Source: FEN-1279 sp964501535 (lineage in GTDB: Bacteria; Bacteroidota; Ignavibacteria; Tepidaquicellales; Tepidaquicellaceae). From it: a stretch of DNA of 64,000 nucleotides. Numbering within the stretch: the first letter of the stretch is position 1; each line of letters begins with the position of its first letter. The notes under the pieces are model-generated. The model made no database searches, had not been told where the DNA came from, and was given only the letters and a program-made list of their open reading frames with translations. The stretch covers positions 372,001-436,000 of the forward strand of contig CAZCSV010000001.1 in the NCBI GenBank assembly GCA_964501535.1, written 5' to 3'. Both the position numbers and the translations under genes were made by a program. This document shows positions 25,536 to 35,016 of the stretch, one piece after another.

Positions 25536-26195
25536 TTGAAAAAATATTTTATAATATTTGCTTTATTGTTCCTCGGCTCGGACTTGTTCGCTCTCTCCGA
25601 TAGCATTAATGCTATCTCTGAATTCTCCGCTAAAATGAAAAAAGGAAATATCTATCTGCGGTGTGTGATTAAAAATCTGCCTCAGTTGTCGAAAATTAGG
25701 ATTGAAATCAAAAGTTCGGATGAAAGCGTTTATCGTCTGCTGGATGACATAAATAAAGAAAATTATTCGAAAAAAGTTGTTAAGGATTCTTCCGAGTATC
25801 TGCATTTTAATTATACTCATAAACCCCTGAAAAATGGGGTGTACTTCTTTAAAGTAAGCTTGCTCGATAAAAGTTTTAATGCCGAATATTCGGACGTAAT
25901 TAAAATCGGCGTTTCCGAAATTGTTGAATTTAAATTGTATCAAAACTCCCCTAATCCTTTTAATCCTTCGACTAATATTAGTTACGAGCTTTTCTCTGCA
26001 ACTAAAGTTATATTAAAAATTTATTCACTCGATGGAAAAGAAATTGAAACACTCGTGGATGAATATCAGAATCCCGGACTCTATAAAATTGAATTTAATG
26101 CATCACGATATGCGGAACTCTCTAGCGGAATCTATTTCTATAAACTTCAATCTGACCATTCCTCTGATATAAAGAAAATGATTTTCACAAAATAA
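25536..26195 (+). CDS. Secreted protein with type IX sorting domain
   Basis: The 219-residue protein starts at TTG 25536, 2 nt after nuoI. It has a signal peptide (residues 1-20), a beta-rich passenger of about 110 residues without a recognised family, and a sorting domain from about 130 (QNSPNPFNPSTNISYEL...SGIYFYKLQSDHSSDIKKMIFTK). An export and attachment role through the type IX system follows from the domain; the passenger's function is unknown. Confidence 0.82.
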   Translation: MKKYFIIFALLFLGSDLFALSDSINAISEFSAKMKKGNIYLRCVIKNLPQLSKIRIEIKSSDESVYRLLDDINKENYSKKVVKDSSEYLHFNYTHKPLKNGVYFFKVSLLDKSFNAEYSDVIKIGVSEIVEFKLYQNSPNPFNPSTNISYELFSATKVILKIYSLDGKEIETLVDEYQNPGLYKIEFNASRYAELSSGIYFYKLQSDHSSDIKKMIFTK

Positions 26196-26258
26196 TTGGT
26201 TTTATTAATTTAGATTGAAGATATTTTTTTATTTAAGTATCTTATTTTATATGATATT

Positions 26259-27572
26259 ATGGTAGAACTGCAATCAACATTATTCGAAATTATTATTATC
26301 TTAGTACTTATTTTTCTGAGTGCTATTTTCGTTGCTATGGAATTTTCTATGATTCGTGTCAGAAATTCTGAACTTGAATCTATGATTAATGACGGTATTA
26401 AAAAAGCAAAGAAAGTTAAAGAAATAAAAGAACATATAGACTGGTATATTTCTGCCGCGCAACTTGGAATTACGGTAGTAAGCTTGATATTAGGCTGGAT
26501 GCTCGAAGGCGTTATTACGGAAAAATTAATTTCTCCGGTTTTTAGATTTTTTAATATCAACTTCCCCTATGTTAAAAATCTTTCGCTCGTTATCGGTATC
26601 CTTTTTGCTACTTACCTCGCAGTTACATTCGGTGAACTTATTCCGAAATCTATCGCTATTAAATATCCTAAATCCGTGTCTGTCTGGCTTGCCGTCCCTC
26701 TGATATTGTTTAATAAAATTTTTAAACCCCTTATCTGGTCGTTTAATGTCAGTGCTAACGGTTTCCTGAAACTTATCGGCATCGAACCCGTCAAAAGAGA
26801 TGTGATTACTCATTCCGAAGAAGAACTTCGTTTCTTAATCTCCGAAGGAAGAAAAACAGGCGTTATAGATTCTACCGAACATCAGCTGATTGAAAAGATT
26901 TTTGATTTCAATGATAAAACTGCTAAAGATATCATGATACCGAGAAATAGAATGATTGCCATTGATATAGATGATAACAGGGAAAAAATTATTCAGACCA
27001 TCATCGATGAAGGTTATTCCAGAATACCCGTTTTTAAGGAAACAATCGATAATATTATCGGCATTATTTATTCTAAAGACTTGATAAGCGCCGCTGAACA
27101 TAGGGAATTAATCCTTCTGCAGGATATTCTTAGACCCGCTAACTTTATTCCCGAAACAAAACATATCGGAGAAATATTAAAAGAGTTTCAGAAAAAACAT
27201 GTTCATATCGGCATCGTCGTTAATGAACACGGTGGCGTTGAAGGTTTGATTACTCTCGAAGATATTATTGAGGAAATTGTCGGCGAAATTGAGGATGAAT
27301 ACGATACCGAAACAAGAAATGTCGCAAAAGATAAACTCGGAATCTATCTGGTTAATCCCGAAATCACTTTAGAGGAATTTAATAAAAAATTTTCCTCCGA
27401 TATCCCTGAAAATCATGAAGAATACTCGACCTTGAGCGGCTTCCTGCAAATGGTAACAGGTCACGTGCCCGAAATATATGAGAGAATCGACTATAAAGAC
27501 CTAATCTTTACTGTAATGAAAAAATCTGGAAATACTTTACTTCAGGTTAAAATTCAAAGGATGATTATATGA
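26259..27572 (+). CDS. CNNM/CorC-HlyC family membrane protein (DUF21-CBS-CorC)
   Basis: The 437-residue protein has an N-terminal DUF21 domain with about four transmembrane helices (VTFGELIPKSIAIKYP motif near 130). A CBS pair spans about 200-320 (DIMIPRNRMIAIDI...HIGIVVNEHGGVEGLITLEDIIEEIVGEI), and a C-terminal CorC_HlyC domain follows. Related proteins take part in Mg2+/Co2+ export or in gliding (GldE). The gene overlaps mlaE by 4 nt. The older name hemolysin is not supported by function. Confidence 0.93.
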   Translation: MVELQSTLFEIIIILVLIFLSAIFVAMEFSMIRVRNSELESMINDGIKKAKKVKEIKEHIDWYISAAQLGITVVSLILGWMLEGVITEKLISPVFRFFNINFPYVKNLSLVIGILFATYLAVTFGELIPKSIAIKYPKSVSVWLAVPLILFNKIFKPLIWSFNVSANGFLKLIGIEPVKRDVITHSEEELRFLISEGRKTGVIDSTEHQLIEKIFDFNDKTAKDIMIPRNRMIAIDIDDNREKIIQTIIDEGYSRIPVFKETIDNIIGIIYSKDLISAAEHRELILLQDILRPANFIPETKHIGEILKEFQKKHVHIGIVVNEHGGVEGLITLEDIIEEIVGEIEDEYDTETRNVAKDKLGIYLVNPEITLEEFNKKFSSDIPENHEEYSTLSGFLQMVTGHVPEIYERIDYKDLIFTVMKKSGNTLLQVKIQRMII

Positions 27573-28336
27573 TACTGGAATTTATATTGAGAAAGTCTTA
27601 CACTTTCTTTGTGGATGTTGAAAACTTTGCTAAATTGTTTCTCAGCATAATCAAATCACTGCCAAGAGTTTTCAAGGACAGAAAATTAATCATCGAACAA
27701 ATGGTCCACGTCGGCGTTAATTCTTTTGTCTTGGTCTCGATTATAGGCTTGTTTACTGGTGCTGTCTCAGCCTGGCAGGTGGCTTATCAGATTAGAGGAA
27801 TTATGCCCTTGAGCTATCTCGGCTCCGCTACTCCGAAAGCTATTATTATTGAATTGGGTCCTGTGCTAGCCGCAATCGTCCTGGCGGGAAGGGTAGGCGC
27901 GTCTATCTCTGCGGAATTAGGCACTATGAAAGTCACGGAACAAATCGATGCTCTCGAATCGATGGCAATTAACCCCGCAAGATATCTCGCTATGCCCCGC
28001 GTAGTCGCAACCACTTTTATGATGCCCGTGCTTGTCGTTTATGCTAGTACGGTCGCTATTTTTGGATGCTACCTCGTTTCAACTATGTTTCTCGATGTCT
28101 CGGGCGAAGTCTTTATGAACGGTTTTAGAAAATCTCTCGAGTTTAAAGATATTTATTCCGCTGCCATTAAAGCCCTCTTCTTCGGATTCTCGATTTCTAC
28201 TATAGGATGCTTCGTTGGCTTTAATACCGAAGGCGGTGCTCAGGGCGTGGGACTTTCTACTATTAAATCATTTGTTATTTGTGCCGCTACTATTCTTATA
28301 CTTGATGCCCTGCTATGGAACTTCCTGATTGGATGA
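27569..28336 (+). CDS. mlaE: MlaE-family ABC transporter permease
   Basis: The 255-residue inner-membrane permease has the MlaE signature: FVLVSIIGLFTGAVSAWQ near residue 50, then ELGPVLAAIVLAGRVGASISAELGTMKVTEQIDALESMAINPARYL, and a GFNTEGGAQGVG loop near the end. The family moves phospholipids between the outer and inner membranes (Mla/MCE systems). The usual ATPase (MlaF) and MCE-domain protein (MlaD) are not adjacent in this window, so partners must be encoded elsewhere. Confidence 0.93.
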   Translation: MILEFILRKSYTFFVDVENFAKLFLSIIKSLPRVFKDRKLIIEQMVHVGVNSFVLVSIIGLFTGAVSAWQVAYQIRGIMPLSYLGSATPKAIIIELGPVLAAIVLAGRVGASISAELGTMKVTEQIDALESMAINPARYLAMPRVVATTFMMPVLVVYASTVAIFGCYLVSTMFLDVSGEVFMNGFRKSLEFKDIYSAAIKALFFGFSISTIGCFVGFNTEGGAQGVGLSTIKSFVICAATILILDALLWNFLIG

Positions 28337-28343
28337 TTATGAA

Positions 28344-28428
28344 AAAAAACTACAAAAGTCTTAGTTCATAAGAAGAAATATCTAAGATGACTAAAATATT
28401 TTATTTGGATAGACTTTTGTAGTTTTTT
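28344..28428. terminator. Long inverted repeat, probable terminator of mlaE (repeat family copy 1)
   Basis: A perfect 18-bp stem joins 28344-28361 to 28411-28428 around a 49-nt loop and ends in T6, suiting termination after mlaE. The arm core ACTACAAAAGTCT recurs as a second inverted repeat at 39330-39432, so this may be a small mobile palindrome that acts as a terminator. Confidence 0.7.
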
Positions 28429-28462
28429 GTTTCTTTACATTTAAGTTAATTCTAAAATTGAT

Positions 28463-28470
28463 TAAATTTG
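28463..28470 (+). promoter_or_regulatory. Bacteroidota-type -7 box upstream of tRNA-Val
   Basis: TAAATTTG matches the TAnnTTTG -7 consensus of Bacteroidota promoters and ends 8 nt before the tRNA 5' end, appropriate for transcription of the tRNA. A clear -33 TTTG at standard spacing was not seen. Confidence 0.4.
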
Positions 28471-28478
28471 TATAATAC

Positions 28479-28552
28479 GGGCAATTGGCACAGCTGGTTA
28501 GCGCGCTTCCTTCACACGGAAGAGGTCACTGGTTCGAATCCGGTATTGCCCA
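28479..28552 (+). tRNA. tRNA-Val (anticodon CAC)
   Basis: The 74-nt cloverleaf has acceptor arms GGGCAAT/ATTGCCC, anticodon stem CTTCC/GGAAG with loop TTCACAC (anticodon CAC at 28513-28515, reading GUG), T-arm with GGTTCGAATCC, and discriminator A. CCA is not encoded. The D stem GCAC/GCGC contains an A-C mismatch. It lies 2 kb upstream of valS. Confidence 0.95.
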
Positions 28553-28561
28553 CTTGAATTG

Positions 28562-29851
28562 ATGAATCTACTTTTTAAAAATATCAGTATTGTATCACCT
28601 GGTGATAAATTAAATGAACGCTGTGATTTGTTAATCATTAATGGCGTTATCGATAAAATTCGAAGTGACATTTCGGTCGATGGAATCGATAATATTGATA
28701 TCATCGATGGCTCTGATTTGACCTGCATTCCGGGCTTGTTCGATATGCACGTGCATTTCAGAGAACCCGGTCAAACTGAAAAAGAAGATTTAATGAGCGG
28801 TAGTAGTTCGGCTATGAATGGGGGATTTACGGGCGTTCTCTGTATGCCTAATACTAAACCTCCGCTCGATAATAAAAAAATCATAGATTCACTGAAAAAT
28901 AAATCCGAGGATTTCTTAACCGATGTCTATTTCTCTGCTTGCATAACTGAAAAAAGACAAGGAGAAGTAATTGCACTGAGACTGAATGATTTGGTTCGCT
29001 CAGGCATAAGAGCCTTTACCGATGACGGAAACGCTGTTAATGATGAGAATATTATGCAAAGGATTCTGAAAATCAGCTCGGAATTCGAGATTCCCGTCTT
29101 ACAGCACTGCGAAGACCCATTACTGATGAATAATGGAGTGATAAACTTGGGCGCTGCTTCGGAAAAACACGGACTCAAAGGAATTCCCGCATCGAGCGAA
29201 ATTTCTGTCATAAAGAATGATATTGACAAAGCAGTGTCAATTGAAGGCTCGCGTTACCATGTCCAGCACGTCTCCTGCGGGGAAAGTATTGATATTATTG
29301 CGGAAGGCAAAAAAGCTAATCCCCATATCACTTGCGAAGTATGCCCACATCACTTTATTCTGACGGAAGATTGTATCGAATTGTATGACACTAACGCAAA
29401 AATGAATCCGCCTCTTAGAACTGAAAAAGATATTGAAAAATTAAAGATGGGCCTGAAAAAAGATGTTATTGATGTAATCTGCACTGACCATGCTCCGCAT
29501 ACCAATGAAGAAAAATCCCGAAGCATTAACGATGCTCCCTTCGGTATTATCGGTCTTGAATCCTGCGTTGGTCTGGCATATACGTATTTGGTTAAAGACG
29601 GAATTATTGGATTTGAAAAAATGATCGAAAAAATGTCCGTAAACCCGAGAAAGATTTTAGGTCTGTCGGAAGTGCATATCAAAGAAGGCGAAGATGCAAA
29701 TCTGACCGTCCTGAACCTTAATCAAGAATGGACTATCGATAAAAATAAATTTATGTCGAAAAGCAGAAATACTCCTTTCGATGGATTTAAGGTCGTGTGT
29801 AAACCGTTCGCCGTTGTTAATAATAATAAGATTCATTACTGTAATCTGTAA
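28562..29851 (+). CDS. pyrC: Dihydroorotase
   Basis: The 429-residue protein is a class I dihydroorotase. It has the HxH metal motif DMHVHFREPGQTEKEDL near residue 62, MPNTKPPLDN, HCEDPLL, the VCPHHFILTED segment and CTDHAPHTNEEK with the catalytic Asp. It cyclises carbamoyl-aspartate to dihydroorotate in pyrimidine synthesis. ATG 28562 is taken as the start; a TTG directly before it is also open. The start lies 9 nt after the tRNA, implying shared transcription. Confidence 0.95.
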   Translation: MNLLFKNISIVSPGDKLNERCDLLIINGVIDKIRSDISVDGIDNIDIIDGSDLTCIPGLFDMHVHFREPGQTEKEDLMSGSSSAMNGGFTGVLCMPNTKPPLDNKKIIDSLKNKSEDFLTDVYFSACITEKRQGEVIALRLNDLVRSGIRAFTDDGNAVNDENIMQRILKISSEFEIPVLQHCEDPLLMNNGVINLGAASEKHGLKGIPASSEISVIKNDIDKAVSIEGSRYHVQHVSCGESIDIIAEGKKANPHITCEVCPHHFILTEDCIELYDTNAKMNPPLRTEKDIEKLKMGLKKDVIDVICTDHAPHTNEEKSRSINDAPFGIIGLESCVGLAYTYLVKDGIIGFEKMIEKMSVNPRKILGLSEVHIKEGEDANLTVLNLNQEWTIDKNKFMSKSRNTPFDGFKVVCKPFAVVNNNKIHYCNL

Positions 29852-29853
29852 AT

Positions 29854-30648
29854 ATGGGAAAAATTATATCAGTTTGTATTTCTAAAGGCGGTGTGGGAAA
29901 AACCACCACGGCAGTTAACCTCGCAGCCTCTCTTGCAGTCGCCGAAAAAAAGACCCTCCTTATCGATGTCGACCCGTTCGGCTCGTCTGCTATCGCTCTC
30001 GGATTTACTTCAGATAAAATTAAAGCCGGTATTTATGAAATTTTCACATTCACGAAGTCTATACAATATACTATTCATAAAACTGAACTTGAATACCTTG
30101 ATTTCGTTCCCGCTAATATTAGTTCTATAAAATTGGACGAAAAATTCGCTAAATCATCCGAAAATAGAATTATCCTTAAAAATGCACTCAAGGAAATTAA
30201 AAACTTGTACGATTTTATTATTATTGACTGCCCGCCGATTCTTAGAGGAATTACTACTAATGCCCTGACTGCTTCTGATTCGATTTTAATTCCCGTAAAA
30301 TGCGGTCACCTCTCTTTGGACGCCGTGGATAAACTTTTCCTCTATATCTCCTGGATACATGAAATTTCTAACCCTGACCTTGTTGTGGAAGGTATCCTTA
30401 TGACTATGTATGAAAAAAATTCGAAAGTTACCGAAATCTCCGAAAGAGAACTGAAATTAAAATATAACGAATATTTGCTGAAAACAAATATCCCCGTATC
30501 GAGCCTTCTGAATGAAGCAACTTTCTACGGAAAACCATTGTGCCTCTATAAAATAAATTCTCTCGGCGCTATCGCATACCTGAACTTGGCTTATGAATTA
30601 ATTATAAAAAATAACCCTCAAAATACTAATGGCAGAAATTCCGAATAA
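29854..30648 (+). CDS. ParA/Soj-family ATPase (orphan)
   Basis: The 264-residue protein has the deviant Walker A motif SKGGVGKTTTAVNLAASLA (residues about 10-28), the IDVDPFGSSAIALGF segment where ParA normally has DPQGNAS, and DFIIIDCPP as Walker B. ParA-type ATPases position chromosomes or protein complexes on the nucleoid. No parB follows; the next gene, valS, overlaps by 20 nt. The Gln-to-Phe change after DP suggests a divergent subfamily with an unknown cargo. Confidence 0.85.
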   Translation: MGKIISVCISKGGVGKTTTAVNLAASLAVAEKKTLLIDVDPFGSSAIALGFTSDKIKAGIYEIFTFTKSIQYTIHKTELEYLDFVPANISSIKLDEKFAKSSENRIILKNALKEIKNLYDFIIIDCPPILRGITTNALTASDSILIPVKCGHLSLDAVDKLFLYISWIHEISNPDLVVEGILMTMYEKNSKVTEISERELKLKYNEYLLKTNIPVSSLLNEATFYGKPLCLYKINSLGAIAYLNLAYELIIKNNPQNTNGRNSE

Positions 30649-33250
30649 ATATGATGTAAAGAAAATCGAACAAAAGTGGCAAAGCTTTTGGGAAGATAAC
30701 GAAATCTATAAATCGACTGTAAATAAAAATAAAGAAAAGTATTCTATCGTTATTCCTCCTCCGAATGTCACCGGAATATTACATATCGGTCACATTCTTA
30801 ATAATACAATCCAGGATATCTACTGCAGATGGAAAAGAATGAAAGGATTCGAAGTATGCTGGGTGCCCGGAACCGACCACGCCGGTATTTCAACTCAACT
30901 TATGGTCGAAAGAAACCTATCGGAACAGGGAATTAAAAAAGAAGACATCGGTCGCGATGAATTCGTGAAAAAAGTCTGGGAATGGAAGGAAAAACACGGC
31001 GGAATTATACTGAAACAACTTAAAAAACTCGGCGTTTCCGTTGACTGGTCTAAAGAACGGTTTACTCTCGATGAAGGTCTTTCCCGGGCTGTAAAAGAGG
31101 TCTTCGTTGATTTATATAAAAAAGGTTTAATCTATAAAGGCAAAAGAATTATTAACTGGGACCCCGTTACTCAAACAGCCCTTAGTGACGATGAAATCGA
31201 GTTCAAAGAAGTAAAAGGAAAACTCTACTATATTAAATATCCCGTCGCTGATTCAAAAGAATTTCTTACAATAGCTACTACAAGACCCGAAACGATGCTC
31301 GGGGATACGGCAGTAGCAGTAAATCCTTTAGATAAACGATATAATCATCTTATAAATAAATATGTTATATTACCATTGGTAAATAAAAATATACCTGTCA
31401 TTTTTGATGAATATGTTGATATGGAATTCGGAACGGGAGCTCTCAAAATCACCCCTTCACACGATATGAATGACTTTGAAATCGGTAAAAAACATAACCT
31501 CCCTCAGGTCAATATCCTTACTAAAGAAGGAAAACTTAACGAAAACGGATTTGAATTTCGCGGATTTAATGTAAATGAAGCCAGAAAAAAAGTCATTAAA
31601 AAGCTTAAAGAAGAGGGTTATTTCTTAAAAGAAGAAGATTACCTCCACAACGTCTCTTTTGCCTCTAAATCAGGTGCTACTATCGAACCTATGGTTTCCG
31701 ACCAGTGGTTTGTCTCGATGAAAAAACTTGCAGAACCTGCTATTAAAGTCGTTAAAGATGGAAAAATCAGGTTTTTCCCGGATAGATATACGAAAGTTTA
31801 TTTCCACTGGATGGATAATATCCGCGATTGGTGCATCTCCCGCCAGCTATGGTGGGGACACCAGATTCCTATATGGTATAAAAAAGATTCGGGTGAAATT
31901 TATTGCGATACTAAACCGCCTGATGATATAGAAAACTGGACTCAGGAACCCGATGTCCTCGATACCTGGTTTTCCTCTTGGCTCTGGCCCATAAGCGTTT
32001 TCGGATGGGAAAATAAACCCGATGAAGACAAAAACGAAGAACTGAATTACTATTACCCGACGGATTTTCTCGCAACTGCCGCAGATATTATATTCCTCTG
32101 GGTCGCAAGAATGATTATGGCAGGCCTGGAATATAAAAAAGATATTCCTTTTAAGGAAGTTTATTTCAATTCGATTGTCCGCGATGGAAAAGGCAGAAAA
32201 ATGTCCAAGACACTTGGCAATTCTCCCGACCCGCTCCACGTTATGGCTCAATACGGAACCGATGCCCTCAGATTTACTCTCGTTTACCTCGCTCCGCTCG
32301 GAAATGACGTATTGTACGATGAAAGCAAAACCGAAATCGGCAGGAACTTCGTAACTAAACTCTGGAATGCTGGCAGATTCCTCTTGATGAATAAAGAAAA
32401 AATTTATTCTTCGGACGAATTCGGCAATCAGACTCTGGAAGATGATTTCATAGATAAATGGCTCGATAGCAGACTGAATTCCGAACTTGAGGAAGTCGAT
32501 AGATGCCTCGCTGAATATAAACTGAATGACTATACTAAAGGTTTGTATAACTTCGTCTGGAGTGATTTCTGCGATTGGTATATCGAAATATTAAAAGTTA
32601 AGATAGATAAATATCCCGAATCAGCAAGATATATCATAGATAAAGCACTAAGCATTTACGAAAGCATTATCAAGCTTCTCCATCCCGTTATTCCGTTTGT
32701 TACCGAAGAAATATGGCACGTTCTCGATGAAAATAGGGAAGGGAAAAGCATATCTTTTGTAGATTTCCCCTCGCTCGATAAAGAAAAAATTAATCCCGAC
32801 AGCGAAAAAGAATTCGAGGAGTTCAAGGAAATCGTAAGCGGCATACGTAACCTGAAAGCAGAAAATGATATCCCTTATTCCGAAAAGAATAAAGCATTCG
32901 TAATCTGCTCCGGTGAACTTGCCGAAAAAACTTTCGATGAATACTATACATATATATTTAACCTGTGCAACCTCGCTTCTCTCGAAAAAGTAAAATCGCT
33001 CGATGGCGATAAATACCTTAGCAAAGTTCTCGTGGATTTCGAAATCCATATCCCGTTCGAAGTCAGCGAAAAACAAATCGAAAAATATAAAAAAGAAATC
33101 GAAAACCTCGAAAAATATGTATCAGGTATAGATAAAAAGCTTTCCAACAAAAATTTTGTCGAAAAAGCTCCCGCTGAACTCGTCGAAGCCGAAAAATCTA
33201 AGAGAGAAGATGCAATGGGGAAACTTGAAAAGCTGAAAAAACTGTTATAA
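30629..33250 (+). CDS. valS: Valyl-tRNA synthetase
   Basis: The 873-residue class I synthetase has HIGH (LHIGH, about 51-55) after PPPNVTG, an editing domain with TTRPETMLGDTAVAVNP, GRKMSKTLGNSPDP (KMSKS at about 524-528), the anticodon-binding domain, and a C-terminal coiled coil rich in Glu and Lys (about 805-873). It charges tRNA-Val; one substrate tRNA lies 2 kb upstream on the same strand. It starts within the ParA-like gene. Confidence 0.98.
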   Translation: MAEIPNKYDVKKIEQKWQSFWEDNEIYKSTVNKNKEKYSIVIPPPNVTGILHIGHILNNTIQDIYCRWKRMKGFEVCWVPGTDHAGISTQLMVERNLSEQGIKKEDIGRDEFVKKVWEWKEKHGGIILKQLKKLGVSVDWSKERFTLDEGLSRAVKEVFVDLYKKGLIYKGKRIINWDPVTQTALSDDEIEFKEVKGKLYYIKYPVADSKEFLTIATTRPETMLGDTAVAVNPLDKRYNHLINKYVILPLVNKNIPVIFDEYVDMEFGTGALKITPSHDMNDFEIGKKHNLPQVNILTKEGKLNENGFEFRGFNVNEARKKVIKKLKEEGYFLKEEDYLHNVSFASKSGATIEPMVSDQWFVSMKKLAEPAIKVVKDGKIRFFPDRYTKVYFHWMDNIRDWCISRQLWWGHQIPIWYKKDSGEIYCDTKPPDDIENWTQEPDVLDTWFSSWLWPISVFGWENKPDEDKNEELNYYYPTDFLATAADIIFLWVARMIMAGLEYKKDIPFKEVYFNSIVRDGKGRKMSKTLGNSPDPLHVMAQYGTDALRFTLVYLAPLGNDVLYDESKTEIGRNFVTKLWNAGRFLLMNKEKIYSSDEFGNQTLEDDFIDKWLDSRLNSELEEVDRCLAEYKLNDYTKGLYNFVWSDFCDWYIEILKVKIDKYPESARYIIDKALSIYESIIKLLHPVIPFVTEEIWHVLDENREGKSISFVDFPSLDKEKINPDSEKEFEEFKEIVSGIRNLKAENDIPYSEKNKAFVICSGELAEKTFDEYYTYIFNLCNLASLEKVKSLDGDKYLSKVLVDFEIHIPFEVSEKQIEKYKKEIENLEKYVSGIDKKLSNKNFVEKAPAELVEAEKSKREDAMGKLEKLKKLL

Positions 33251-33512
33251 TTTATATTTATAATATATTAAACAATTTTGTAATAACAATATTGTCATCT
33301 CTGTAATATAAAAAAGTGTCATCCCTGCATGCTCTTGGCAGGGATCGCTCTTATATGATCTCTACAAAATTAAAAATGAAAGTGAAATATTTATACTGTA
33401 TATATTTCCTGACCAATAAAATAAATACCTTTTTCTATACAGGTTTTATTCAGCCGTTACTGGTATTTAGTCTGTTGAAAGCGGGCTTCACCAGCAATAA
33501 GAAATACACAAA

Positions 33513-33546
33513 AAAAACGTTCCCAAATCTCTTCGGGAACGTTTTT
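33513..33546. terminator. Bidirectional terminator between valS and the GTPase gene
   Basis: AAAAACGTTCCC (33513-33524) pairs perfectly with GGGAACGTTTTT (33535-33546) around a 10-nt loop. T and A runs on both sides allow termination from both convergent genes. The remainder of the 318-nt gene-free stretch holds one GTCATCCCTGC...GCAGGGAT hairpin near 33318-33346 and nothing else recognisable. Confidence 0.85.
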
Positions 33547-33568
33547 CGTTTATAAAACTGTATATTTC

Positions 33569-34903
33569 TTATTTTTTCTTCTTAAACATATCCGTTATGA
33601 TATCCTTTAAATCCGGTTTCCCGATTTCCTGCAAGGAATAATTTACTCTCACGGATGGTCTGTTAATCTTAATCAGTCTCCTTAAATCGATCGGTGTTGC
33701 GATGATTACCGTATCGCACGGAACTTTGTTCAAAGTAACTTCAAGGTCCTTTATCTGCTTATCGCCGTATCCCATCGCCGGCAATAATGTTCCTATATTT
33801 GGATATTTTTTATATGTCTCTTCTATGCTCTTTACTGCATATTTCCTCGGGTCAACTATTTCCCTTGCTCCGAATTTCTTTGCGGCAATAATTCCCGCTC
33901 CGTATTTCATTTCTCCGTGCGTTAGCGTCGGTCCGTCTTCAACTACTAAAACTTTCTTTCCTTTTATCTTATTTATATCATTTTCATTGTCGAGCGAAAG
34001 GGGAGACGCGGCATCTACTATTATTGCCTTCGGATTTACTTTCTGTATGCTTTCCCTTACTGTCTGAATGTTTTCCGGTGCCGCTGAATCTATTTTGTTT
34101 AATACTATTACATCTGCAATATTAATATTGGTTAATCCCGGGTAATAATTTAATTCGTGCCCCGGTCTGTGTGGGTCTGCAACTGTTATAACCAAATCCG
34201 CCTGGTAAAATGGCATATCGTTGTTTCCGCCGTCCCAAACTATCACGTCGGCTTCCTTTTCTGCTTCCCTTACTATCGCCTCATAATCTACTCCTGAGTA
34301 AATCACATTTCCTCTCGCTACGTGCGGCTCGTATTCTTCCATTTCCTCGATTGTGCATTTGTGCTTCTTTAAATCCGCTATCGTTGCAAATCTCTGTACC
34401 TTCTGCTTTACCAAATCACCATATGGCATAGGATGCCTGATTGATACTACTTTCTTTCCTAAACTCTGCAGTATTTCTACAACCCTTCTCGAAGTCTGGC
34501 TCTTTCCTGCTCCCGTTCTAACTGCAACCACCGCAATCAAAGGCTTTGTCGATTTTACTGCCGTCTCCTTATATCCCATTATCCTGAATGATGCTCCTGC
34601 AGCATTTACCATAGCCGCTTTCGACATTACATATTGCGAATTTACATCTGAATATGAAAATACTACTTCATCTACTTTATGCTTCTTGATTAAGTCTAAC
34701 AATTCTTCTTCGGGATGTATGGGAATTCCTTTCGGATATAATTTCCCGCATAATGCTGCGGGGTATTTCCTGTCGTCTATGTAAGGAATTTGTGTAGCGG
34801 TAAAAGCAACAACCTCATAAATCGGATTATCCCTGTAAAATACGTTGAAATTGTGAAAATCTCTGCCTGCGGCACCCATAATTAGAACTTTGATTTTGTC
34901 CAT
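33569..34903 (-). CDS. Cyclic 2,3-diphosphoglycerate synthetase-like GTPase
   Basis: The 444-residue protein has an N-terminal Rossmann-like part (VLIMGAAGRDFHNFN) and a central P-loop region with VVAVRTGAGKSQTSRRVVEIL (about residue 125). It also has a DGGNNDMPFY segment, a NKID motif (VLNKIDSA) and VEDGPTLTHGEMKYGAG. This is the family to which archaeal cyclic 2,3-diphosphoglycerate synthetase belongs. Bacterial members are common in sequence databases, but their product is unproven. It stands alone on the minus strand. Moderate confidence in family, low in reaction. Confidence 0.8.
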   Translation of the reverse strand: MDKIKVLIMGAAGRDFHNFNVFYRDNPIYEVVAFTATQIPYIDDRKYPAALCGKLYPKGIPIHPEEELLDLIKKHKVDEVVFSYSDVNSQYVMSKAAMVNAAGASFRIMGYKETAVKSTKPLIAVVAVRTGAGKSQTSRRVVEILQSLGKKVVSIRHPMPYGDLVKQKVQRFATIADLKKHKCTIEEMEEYEPHVARGNVIYSGVDYEAIVREAEKEADVIVWDGGNNDMPFYQADLVITVADPHRPGHELNYYPGLTNINIADVIVLNKIDSAAPENIQTVRESIQKVNPKAIIVDAASPLSLDNENDINKIKGKKVLVVEDGPTLTHGEMKYGAGIIAAKKFGAREIVDPRKYAVKSIEETYKKYPNIGTLLPAMGYGDKQIKDLEVTLNKVPCDTVIIATPIDLRRLIKINRPSVRVNYSLQEIGKPDLKDIITDMFKKKK

Positions 34904-35016
34904 AAAAAAATTAGTTTTTACATTTATAAATATTAATTGTTAAAAAAATGTTTTAATTTTATAAATATAACTGTTATAAATTACATAAATAAGTCAAAAA
35001 GAATTGAAAATTTATT

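Noticed and set aside
28471..28476. TATAAT as a sigma-70 -10 box for the tRNA
   Set aside because: It ends only 2 nt before the mature tRNA 5' end, so transcription would start inside the tRNA.
33316..33555. 79-residue frame between valS and the GTPase gene
   Set aside because: It runs through a strong terminator hairpin and has no recognisable features.
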